Of a stretch of 6,915 nt of DNA, positions 1 to 5,260 are shown one piece after another. The stretch's first letter is position 1, and each line of letters opens with the position of its first letter. The notes under the pieces were generated by a model. It had not been told where the DNA came from. It saw nothing but the letters and a program-made list of their open reading frames with translations, and did no database searches. Source of the DNA: CAYPQL01 sp964412905 (GTDB lineage Bacteria > Patescibacteriota > Minisyncoccia > JAHIHE01 > JAGLIN01). The DNA is taken from positions 1 through 6,915 of the forward strand of contig CAYPQL010000055.1 in assembly GCA_964412905.1 (NCBI GenBank), read 5' to 3'. Both the position numbers and the translations under genes were made by a program.

Positions 1-1
1 A

Positions 2-115
2 ATAAAAACAGCGTTTGAAAAATGCGGCGGCGAAAAATTGAAGCCGGTTTTTGATTTTTTAGGCGAGAAATATTCTTATGACGAGATTAGGTTAGTAAAG
101 CTGTTTTTGAGATAA
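2..115 (+). CDS. C-terminal end of an unrecognised protein (5' truncated by window edge)
   Basis: An open frame enters from the left edge and ends at TAA 113-115, giving 37 residues that finish DEIRLVKLFLR. The composition is that of a normal soluble protein: mixed charged and hydrophobic residues, a CGGEKLKP turn, then an amphipathic helix-like tail rich in Leu, Lys and Phe. No catalytic motif is visible and I do not recognise the family. The other two forward frames meet stops early, which favours this frame, but the fragment is short. It lies on the same strand as the ATPase gene but 229 bases upstream, with a long inverted repeat between them, so cotranscription is doubtful. Confidence 0.5.
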   Translation: MKTAFEKCGGEKLKPVFDFLGEKYSYDEIRLVKLFLR

Positions 116-229
116 ATATAGTTTTGAGTACAATAATTTTAATTTACACTCTAAAAGGCGAGCTCTAAATCTGAAGTTCGGGTTTTAACTTATAAAAATG
201 TGTTGGAAATATAGTTTAACAACAAATAA

Positions 230-275
230 TAGCTGTAACCTATTTCTCACGACCGTGAGAAATAGGTTACAGCTA
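230..275. repeat. 22-bp perfect inverted repeat (hairpin/cruciform)
   Basis: The left arm 230-251 and right arm 254-275 are exact reverse complements over 22 bases around a 2-base centre, so a folded RNA would have a loop of about four bases. On the plus strand no T-run follows the stem. On the minus strand the stem is followed by TTATTTGTTGTT, a weak U-rich tail, so a minus-strand terminator is possible, but no minus-strand gene feeds it. It may equally be a small dispersed palindromic element. The exact arms are directly visible; the function is not known. Confidence 0.85.
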
Positions 276-307
276 ATAAGCTAATGGCAACAAGTTAATA
301 AGCTAAT
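274..307. repeat. 12-base direct repeat taataagctaat, two copies
   Basis: The word taataagctaat occurs at 274-285 and again at 296-307, a 22-base period, just right of the long inverted repeat and before the octamer array. It belongs to the low-complexity spacer ahead of the ATPase gene. No promoter or ribosome binding role can be assigned. Confidence 0.7.
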
Positions 308-339
308 ATCAATTTATCAATTTATCAATTTAACAATTT
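308..339. repeat. Tandem octamer array (atcaattt x3 plus aacaattt)
   Basis: Three exact copies of atcaattt (308-315, 316-323, 324-331) are followed by one variant, aacaattt (332-339). The array ends five bases before the ATPase start codon. It takes the place where a Shine-Dalgarno sequence would be, and no GGAG-like stretch is present. The 3' part (326-342) is identical over 17 bases to a stretch upstream of rplK (5870-5886). Confidence 0.8.
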
Positions 340-344
340 AATCC

Positions 345-2912
345 ATGTCTTTATCAGAATCTGAAATAAAAAGTCTAAAAGGTCTTTCGGACGCGGAAGC
401 TGAAAATAGGCTGAAAAAAGACGGCTACAATGAGCTTCCGTCGTCGGGGAAGAGAAGCGTAATGAAAATCATTTCGGAAGTTTTCAAAGAGCCGATGTTT
501 TTGCTTTTGGTTTCGGCCGGCGCGGTATATTTTTTGCTGGGCGATATAAAAGAGGCAATTTTGCTTTTGGGGTTTGTGTTTGTGGTAATCGGGATTACCG
601 TTTATCAGGAAAACAAAACTGAGAAAGCTTTGGACGCTTTGAAAAATATGTCCAGTCCCCGAGCTTTGGTTATCAGAAATGAAAAGCAAAAAAGAATCGC
701 GGGAAAGGAAGTTGTTGTAGGCGACATTTTAATTTTAAACGAAGGAGACAGAGTTCCCGCTGACGCTATGATTTTGTGGGAAAGGAATGTGCTTGTTGAT
801 GAATCGCTTCTGACAGGAGAATCCGCTCCCGTCAGAAAAAATTCCGCGGAAAATGAAAATATGGAATATAGCCGGCCGGGAGGAGATGATTTGCCGTTTT
901 TATATTCAGGAAGCATGGTAGTTCAAGGGCAGGCGGTTTCCCGCGTCGTTGCGATTGGAATTCAAGCCGAGATGGGGAAAATAGGAAAAGCTCTGGAAAG
1001 CATTAAAGACGAGGAAACGGCTCTTCAGAAACAGACTAAAAAAATTGTCAGGGATATTTTTGTCATAGTTGTTATTCTTTGCCTTATAATCATATTGTTT
1101 TACGGATTCAAGAAAGGGGATTGGCTTGCCGGAATCTTATCGGGAATTACTCTGGCGATGGCTATGCTCCCGGAAGAATTTCCGGTCGTGCTTACGATAT
1201 TTTTGGCGCTGGGAGCATGGCGGATTGCTCAAAAAAAAGTTTTGGCGAGGAAAATCGCGGCGGTTGAAATTTTGGGAGCGGCGACCGTTTTGTGCGTTGA
1301 TAAAACCGGAACACTGACACAAAATAAAATGTCCATCAAAAAGATTTTTAACGGAAGCGAGTTTTGTGATTTGGAAGAAAATAAAGAAAACAAGCTGTCG
1401 GAAAATTTTCATGAGCTTATTGAATACGGGATGCTGGCGAGTAAAAAAGACCCGTTTGATCCGATGGAAAAAGCGCTGAATGAACTGGGGAAAAAGATTT
1501 TATATAATACAGAACACATTCACAAAAAATGGGTGCTTGCTCGAGAATATCCTCTTTCGCGAGATTTGCTAGCCCTTTCTCATGTTTGGGAAATGAATGA
1601 GAAAGACGGCTGTACGGTTTCAGCCAAAGGCGCGGCGGAAGCCATAATTGATTTGTGCCATTTGGATTCAGCTAAAAGAGAAAAAATAATGGAATGTGTT
1701 GATAAGATGGCGAGCGGCGGCTTGCGGGTGATCGGCGTCGCAAAGTCCTGTTGCAAAAATGGCGAGCTTCCTTATTCCCAGCATGATTTTAATTTTCAAT
1801 TTATAGGCTTGATAGGGCTATGTGATCCCGTGCGAGATTCCGCGCCGGATGCCATTAAAAAATGCTATGGCGCCGGAATTCGCGTGATAATGATTACGGG
1901 AGATTATTCTTCAACGGCTCAAAATATCGGCAGGCAAATAGGACTGAAAAATTTCAATCAGACGATGGAGGGAGCCGAGCTTGAAAAAATGAATTCGTTT
2001 GAATTGCGGGAAAAGATAAAAAAAATAAACATATTTTCCAGAGTTGTTCCCGAACAGAAATTATTAATAGTGAACGCGCTAAAATCCAACGGAGAAATTG
2101 TGGCGATGACGGGCGATGGAGTGAATGATGCGCCGGCTCTGAAAGCGGCTTGCATTGGCGTGGCAATGGGCGAGCGGGGAACCGATGTGGCGAGAGAATC
2201 TTCGGGGCTGGTTCTTCTTGATGATAATTTTTCAACCATAGTTGAAGCGGTAAGAATCGGAAGAAGAATTTATGATAATTTGAAAAAAGCGATGGCTTAC
2301 ATCGTAAGCGTCCACATTCCGATCGCCGGAATATCATTTTTCCCCGTGCTGTTTGGATGGCCGGTCGTTCTCTATCCCGTCCATATTGTTTTTCTGGAAC
2401 TTATAATTGATCCGGCTTGCTCTGTTGTTTTTGAAGCGGAAAAAGGAGAGGCAAATATAATGAAACGGCCTCCCAGAAATTCCAAGAGTTCGCTTTTCAG
2501 CAGGAGAATATTAATTTTAAGTTTATTGCAAGGACTATCTTCATTGCTGGCGGTGGCTTTGGTTTTTTTATTAGCGCTTAAAACAGGACAAGCGGAAGAT
2601 GAGGCAAGAGCCTTGGCGTTTGTGACTTTGATTGTCTCCAATATATTTTTGATTTTAACCAATCGCTCTTGGTCAAAAAATATTATCTCTTCTTTTAAAA
2701 ATAAAAACAAAGCCCTCGCGCTAGTGCTTTTGGGAGCGGCGCTTTTTCTTTTTATCGTTCTTTATTATCCGCCCCTGCGAGACATTTTCCACTTTGGCTT
2801 TATGCATCCGCTTGACATCTCCATCGCCCTAACCGCCGGGATTTTAAGCATCGCTTGGTTTGAAATTGTGAAATATATTTATGCGAAAAAGGGATCGGAG
2901 CTGTTGAGGTAA
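345..2912 (+). CDS. Cation-transporting P-type ATPase (P2/Ca2+-ATPase-like, HAD family)
   Basis: An integral membrane pump of 855 aa, a normal length for P2-type ATPases, that should couple ATP hydrolysis to cation transport. The domains are in canonical order: cation-ATPase N-terminal domain (about 8-65), M1-M2 (about 49-88), actuator domain with TGES (157-160), M3-M4 with PEEFP (276-280), phosphorylation motif DKTGT with catalytic Asp319, N-domain with KGA (428-430), P-domain TGD (518-520) and TGDGVNDAP (589-597), then M5-M10 (about 650-848). The M4 glutamate (E277) and M6 aspartate (D689) of Ca2+ pumps are kept. By hand alignment to SERCA, M5 has His657 and Ile660 at the Asn768 and Glu771 positions, and M6 has Glu685 at the Asn796 position. 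The family is certain but the transported ion is not. The ATG at 345 has no Shine-Dalgarno; an octamer array precedes it. The gene ends at TAA, convergent with a proposed minus-strand RNA. Confidence 0.95.
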   Translation: MSLSESEIKSLKGLSDAEAENRLKKDGYNELPSSGKRSVMKIISEVFKEPMFLLLVSAGAVYFLLGDIKEAILLLGFVFVVIGITVYQENKTEKALDALKNMSSPRALVIRNEKQKRIAGKEVVVGDILILNEGDRVPADAMILWERNVLVDESLLTGESAPVRKNSAENENMEYSRPGGDDLPFLYSGSMVVQGQAVSRVVAIGIQAEMGKIGKALESIKDEETALQKQTKKIVRDIFVIVVILCLIIILFYGFKKGDWLAGILSGITLAMAMLPEEFPVVLTIFLALGAWRIAQKKVLARKIAAVEILGAATVLCVDKTGTLTQNKMSIKKIFNGSEFCDLEENKENKLSENFHELIEYGMLASKKDPFDPMEKALNELGKKILYNTEHIHKKWVLAREYPLSRDLLALSHVWEMNEKDGCTVSAKGAAEAIIDLCHLDSAKREKIMECVDKMASGGLRVIGVAKSCCKNGELPYSQHDFNFQFIGLIGLCDPVRDSAPDAIKKCYGAGIRVIMITGDYSSTAQNIGRQIGLKNFNQTMEGAELEKMNSFELREKIKKINIFSRVVPEQKLLIVNALKSNGEIVAMTGDGVNDAPALKAACIGVAMGERGTDVARESSGLVLLDDNFSTIVEAVRIGRRIYDNLKKAMAYIVSVHIPIAGISFFPVLFGWPVVLYPVHIVFLELIIDPACSVVFEAEKGEANIMKRPPRNSKSSLFSRRILILSLLQGLSSLLAVALVFLLALKTGQAEDEARALAFVTLIVSNIFLILTNRSWSKNIISSFKNKNKALALVLLGAALFLFIVLYYPPLRDIFHFGFMHPLDISIALTAGILSIAWFEIVKYIYAKKGSELLR

Positions 2913-2942
2913 GGCTGGTTGTTAATTCAAAAAATTCCCATC

Positions 2943-2973
2943 AAAAAATCGATTCCTGCGAATCGATTCTTTG
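2943..2973 (-). terminator. Intrinsic terminator of the minus-strand RNA
   Basis: Read on the minus strand, aatcgattc (2968-2960) pairs with gaatcgatt (2955-2947) around the loop gcag. The stem can be lengthened to about 14 bp with one mismatch (2942-2955 against 2960-2973). A run of six T follows (2948-2943), two of them inside the stem. On the plus strand the hairpin is followed by ctttgaaagg rather than a T-run, so it suits minus-strand transcription better. The stem is only moderately GC-rich. It lies 30 bases past the ATPase stop and might slow plus-strand transcription too. Confidence 0.6.
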
Positions 2974-3036
2974 AAAGGAGAGAAGATACAGGGTTATATA
3001 TATTATACAGTTGCATCTTCTCGTGATTGTTAAATT

Positions 3037-3089
3037 TGTTAGTGTTGGATCGGCACAATCTCTTTGTATATTGTGACAAACCACTTTTT
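3037..3089 (-). repeat. Conserved module of unit 2 of the tandem RNA repeat
   Basis: This 53-base block pairs with 3165-3215 as a diverged direct repeat 126-128 bases apart. Minus-strand landmarks are aaaaagtggt, cac, ccgatc and actaa, with a three-base insertion relative to the other copy. The internal hairpin is tttgt (3080-3076) with acaaa (3067-3063); cacaat with attgtg is an alternative pairing. Confidence 0.75.
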
Positions 3090-3091
3090 GT

Positions 3092-3160
3092 TCTACGCGA
3101 TTGTAGATCTTTTGCGACGGTGTGTATATATAACACCATGCTATTTTCTACATTTGTAGA
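3092..3160. repeat. Four alternating TCTAC/GTAGA arms around a ggtgt/acacc hairpin
   Basis: Plus-strand arms are tctac 3092-3096, gtaga 3103-3107, tctac 3147-3151 and gtaga 3156-3160. Neighbouring arms can form two local hairpins with loops of six and four bases. Alternatively the inner and outer arms can nest around the central hairpin ggtgt (3119-3123) with acacc (3133-3137). The two folds exclude each other. Confidence 0.7.
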
Positions 3161-3164
3161 AATT

Positions 3165-3215
3165 TTTTAGTATTTGATCGGTGCAAGCTCCTTTATCGTG
3201 AAAGACCACTTTTTT
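3165..3215 (-). repeat. Conserved module of unit 1 of the tandem RNA repeat
   Basis: This 51-base block is the copy nearer the proposed promoter. It holds the minus-strand words aaaaagtggt, aaaggag, ccgatc and actaa. The hairpin cttt/aaag around cacgat replaces tttgt/acaaa of the other copy, so pairing is kept while bases differ, as expected for a conserved RNA fold. Confidence 0.75.
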
Positions 3216-3248
3216 AGATTAACAAATTTATTTATTAATCTTTCAGCA

Positions 3249-3276
3249 AGTTTAGCACATATATAAACCTTGTCAA
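3249..3276 (-). promoter_or_regulatory. Sigma70-type promoter with extended -10, minus strand
   Basis: On the minus strand a perfect TTGACA (3276-3271) is followed by 16 bases and TAAACT (3254-3249; 4 of 6 to TATAAT), with TGC directly before it, an extended -10 element. Upstream of the -35 the strand is A/T-rich, with the doubled word gattatattt on the plus strand (3284-3303), resembling an UP element. A start near 3242 would transcribe the tandem-repeat RNA toward the ATPase gene. No minus-strand protein gene lies downstream. Confidence 0.65.
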
Positions 3277-3322
3277 GGGCTTCGATTATATTTGATTATA
3301 TTTTGATTGTCGTCCAAGTATT

Positions 3323-3340
3323 ATCGCTTATTTAAGCGGT
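3323..3340. repeat. Short palindrome cgctta-tt-taagcg
   Basis: The arms cgctta (3325-3330) and taagcg (3333-3338) surround two T residues and extend by a G-T and an A-T pair. No T-run follows on either strand, so it is unlikely to be an intrinsic terminator. It lies between the two divergent promoters and could be a protein-binding palindrome, but nothing shows this. Confidence 0.5.
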
Positions 3341-3370
3341 AAAAAGTAGGATTACATGAAAAAAATAAAA

Positions 3371-3392
3371 GGATAATAAAAAGTTATCCACA
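3371..3392 (+). promoter_or_regulatory. Perfect DnaA-box sequence inside a small inverted repeat
   Basis: The nonamer ttatccaca (3384-3392) matches the high-affinity E. coli DnaA box exactly. Its ttatcc part is mirrored by ggataa at 3371-3376, seven bases away, so half of a second box faces it. I see no cluster of boxes and no dnaA or dnaN in the window, so this is a single site. It could be chance or a DnaA-responsive element of the gene downstream. Confidence 0.4.
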
Positions 3393-3435
3393 GATCCTAA
3401 TAAGAAAAGTTTTATTATAAAATATGTATTTTGAG

Positions 3436-3464
3436 TTGATAAATATCACATCTAATGCTAGTAT
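3436..3464 (+). promoter_or_regulatory. Sigma70-type promoter with extended -10 for the DUF218-C39 gene
   Basis: TTGATA (3436-3441, 5 of 6 to consensus) is followed by exactly 17 bases and TAGTAT (3459-3464, 4 of 6), with TGC immediately upstream of the -10. Transcription should begin near 3471, leaving about 23 bases before the ATG at 3494. The in-frame ATG at 3455 lies inside this promoter, which argues against it as the start. Confidence 0.55.
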
Positions 3465-3493
3465 TCATTTGTGAACTATTTAAGAAATTAGCT

Positions 3494-4837
3494 ATGCGAG
3501 TTTTCAAAAAAATATTTTTTATTATTGGAATAATAATGGTTGCGGCGGCAGCTGTCGTTTTGGCGATTAATTTTTATATTGATGATCAAAGCAAGGATTA
3601 CATATATGATAATATTGAAGATGCGTCGAAAGCCGAGGCCGCTCTTATTTTAGGCGCGAAAGTGTATCAGCAGGGAACGATGAGCGGGATGTTTCAGGAT
3701 CGCGTTGATTCCGCGATTGAGCTGTATAAAGAAAATAAAGTTGAAAAGATTTTGGTGAGCGGCGATCATGGGAGGGAAGATTATGATGAAGTAAATACCG
3801 CGAAAGATTATTTGCTGGAAAACGGAGTTGGAAGCAAGGACATTTTTTTGGATCACGCGGGATTTGATACTTATGACAGTTTGTATAGGGCGAAAGATAT
3901 TTTTGAAGTTTCTTCCGTTATAATAATTACTCAAAATTTCCATCTGCCAAGAGCGGTATACATTGGGAAGGAGTTGGATATGAAAACTTATGGATTTTCC
4001 GCTGACAAGCATTTATATGCCGGCATAAAATATAATGAGTTGCGGGAAGTTTTTGGAAAAGTAAAAGCGTTTTTAGACATTAGCTTTCACGCTAAGCCGA
4101 AATTTCTTGGGGAGAAAATTCCAATTACAGGCGATAGCAGGAAAAGCTGGGATGAAAGCGATGTTGTTTTAGATGTTGATGAGATTGATAAGACTGATAA
4201 GACTTATAAGACAAATGAGACCAATAAAGCTGAAGAAATAATAGAAGAAAAAAATGTTTTGTTTGATGTACCGTTTATTTCTCAGGCGCCGTTTGGAAAT
4301 TGGAGCGATCCAAGAAAGCAGGATGGATGCGAGGAAGCGGCGGCGATTATGGCGATGGCGTGGATTAATAACGAGAAATTAACGGCAAAAACAGCTGACG
4401 AAAAAATTGACGAAATTTCGGCTTATGAAGAAAAAATATATGGCAATTTTCACGACACAAACGCGCAAGATTCCGCCGAGAGGATATTCAAGGGTTTTTT
4501 TGAGTATGATAATATTGAAGTAAAACATAATATAACCAAAGAAGATATAAAACAAGAACTTTTCAAAGGCAACCTCGTAATAGTTCCGACAAACGGGCAG
4601 TTATTGAATAATCCGAACTACACTCCTCCCGGACCGACAACGCATAATTTGGTCATAATCGGCTATGATATTTCTACTGATGAATTTATCACAAACGATT
4701 CCGGAACGAGGCGCGGTGAAAAATATCGCTACGATGAAGATGTTTTGGAAAGAGCTTTGCTGGATTATCCGACGGGAAATCACGAAAAAATAGAAGAAAT
4801 AAAAACAGCGATGATCGTGGTATTGACTAAACCTTGA
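3494..4837 (+). CDS. Membrane-anchored DUF218 (SanA/YdcF-like) and C39-like peptidase fusion protein
   Basis: 447 aa. Residues 7-26 are a hydrophobic N-terminal anchor after a Lys/Arg-rich start. Residues about 47-200 form a DUF218 domain: ALILGAKV (50-57), RVDSAIELY (70-78), ILVSGDHG (86-93), an acidic DEVNTAKDYL stretch (98-107) and TQNFHLPRA (146-154). Such domains occur in SanA and YdcF, envelope-related proteins of poorly known chemistry. A charged linker (about 218-254) with DKT/YKT/NET repeats leads to a C39-like domain (about 257-445) with VPFISQAPFGNW (259-270), candidate catalytic Cys279 in DGCEEA, His384 in THNLVIIGYD and Asp402 in NDSG. I infer an extracytoplasmic enzyme, possibly a peptidase; the substrate is unknown. 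The longer frame starts at 3455, but that ATG lies inside the promoter, and 3494 puts the anchor at the N terminus. No clear Shine-Dalgarno. A terminator follows. Confidence 0.88.
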   Translation: MRVFKKIFFIIGIIMVAAAAVVLAINFYIDDQSKDYIYDNIEDASKAEAALILGAKVYQQGTMSGMFQDRVDSAIELYKENKVEKILVSGDHGREDYDEVNTAKDYLLENGVGSKDIFLDHAGFDTYDSLYRAKDIFEVSSVIIITQNFHLPRAVYIGKELDMKTYGFSADKHLYAGIKYNELREVFGKVKAFLDISFHAKPKFLGEKIPITGDSRKSWDESDVVLDVDEIDKTDKTYKTNETNKAEEIIEEKNVLFDVPFISQAPFGNWSDPRKQDGCEEAAAIMAMAWINNEKLTAKTADEKIDEISAYEEKIYGNFHDTNAQDSAERIFKGFFEYDNIEVKHNITKEDIKQELFKGNLVIVPTNGQLLNNPNYTPPGPTTHNLVIIGYDISTDEFITNDSGTRRGEKYRYDEDVLERALLDYPTGNHEKIEEIKTAMIVVLTKP

Positions 4838-4873
4838 AATGCTTGTATGATGAAGCTGTCCTTGAAAATGAAT

Positions 4874-4897
4874 AAATAGCCTCTCAGGGGCTGTTTT
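4874..4897 (+). terminator. Intrinsic terminator after the DUF218-C39 gene
   Basis: The stem agcctc (4878-4883) with ggggct (4887-4892) has loop tca and one G-T pair. It extends through aaat (4874-4877) pairing with gttt (4893-4896), and the strand continues as gttttaaaa. It lies 37 bases past the stop codon and separates this gene from secE. The A-rich upstream flank would make it work in both directions to some degree. Confidence 0.65.
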
Positions 4898-4968
4898 AAA
4901 ATCAGAAATTCAGCGCTTGTTTGCGGATTTATTTTGTATAGCAAATTAAAATAACTAAACTAAAAAAA

Positions 4969-5157
4969 ATGAATATACTGAAGAAAATAAAAAGCTATAT
5001 TATAGAAGTTAAAACTGAAGCGAAAAAAGTCAGCTGGCCAAGCAGAAAAACGGCAGTGAAGGATTCTTTTATTGTTATTGGAATAAGTTTGGTAACAGCG
5101 GCGTTTTTGGGTGGAGTTGATTATGCATTAAGCGTAATTATGCAAAAAATTATTTGA
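4969..5157 (+). CDS. secE: Preprotein translocase subunit SecE
   Basis: 62 aa, the short single-helix form found in most bacteria. SecE is the essential clamp of the SecYEG channel that exports unfolded proteins across the inner membrane. Residues 1-20 form the amphipathic helix. The family signature EAKKVSWPSR (17-26) precedes one membrane helix (about 33-57), and the protein ends in a short MQKII tail. The position directly before nusG and rplK is the classic arrangement and confirms the call. The terminator at 4874-4897 suggests that a new transcript starts between it and the ATG. I could not find a convincing -35/-10 pair there; tatagc and taaaat stretches (4937-4952) are candidates for a -10. 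Upstream of the ATG is an A-run, not a Shine-Dalgarno. The stop is TGA. Confidence 0.97.
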   Translation: MNILKKIKSYIIEVKTEAKKVSWPSRKTAVKDSFIVIGISLVTAAFLGGVDYALSVIMQKII

Positions 5158-5260
5158 TGTATAATATTTTTTATATTTCTTAAACAATGAAGTCAGCATT
5201 TTGTAATTCAAACTATATTATGAAATTGTGAGTTTAAAGTCTAATTATTAAAGAAAAATT

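Larger units (their letters stand above)
2943..3242 (-). ncRNA. Putative structured small RNA with two tandem units, about 300 nt
   Basis: The stretch has its own promoter (3249-3276, minus) and terminator (2943-2973, minus) and no convincing protein frame. Between them are two diverged copies of one unit. Unit 1 runs from about 3215 down to 3091 and unit 2 from about 3089 down to 2974. Their first ~50 bases match at about 39 of 50 aligned positions, with shared words aaaaagtggt, ccgatc and actaa. Each has a small hairpin after gtggt (cttt/aaag in unit 1, tttgt/acaaa in unit 2) with paired substitutions. Each 3' half has a stem enclosing an A/T-rich tatata core (tgtaga/tctaca in unit 1, gagaagat/atcttctc in unit 2). 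An extra hairpin, agattaa/ttaatct (3241-3235 with 3222-3216), opens the transcript. It lacks the hallmarks of 6S, SRP, tmRNA and RNase P RNA. Boundaries are inferred. Confidence 0.6.

Noticed and set aside
124..150. Promoter TTGAGT-15-TACACT for the ATPase gene
   Set aside because: The spacing is short, the -10 match is poor and there is no TG extension; it is also upstream of the long hairpin, so I do not list it.
1954..2337. Minus-strand frames inside the ATPase gene
   Set aside because: They are antisense shadows of strongly conserved P-domain codons, without domains or starts of their own.
2927..3139. 70-aa minus-strand reading frame
   Set aside because: It runs through unit 2 of the tandem repeat and right across the terminator hairpin, has no ribosome binding site or recognisable domain, and its composition is not protein-like.
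3145..3168. Cas12a-like repeat on the minus strand (aatttctac-aaat-gtaga)
   Set aside because: It resembles the 3' part of type V-A direct repeats, but the base after gtaga differs, there is no regular repeat-spacer series, the second tctac/gtaga hairpin lacks the aattt flank, and no cas gene is in the window.
2974..3215. Type III toxin-antitoxin antitoxin repeats (ToxI-like)
   Set aside because: Tandem repeats followed by a terminator fit superficially, but the units are about 126 nt rather than ~36, and no toxin gene follows on the minus strand; the ATPase is convergent.
3281..3470. Replication origin
   Set aside because: Only one perfect DnaA box is seen, without dnaA, dnaN or a cluster of boxes; A/T-richness is general in these spacers.
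3455..3493. Upstream 13-codon extension of the fusion gene
   Set aside because: The ATG at 3455 falls inside a well-spaced extended -10 promoter, and the downstream ATG gives a better N-terminal anchor.
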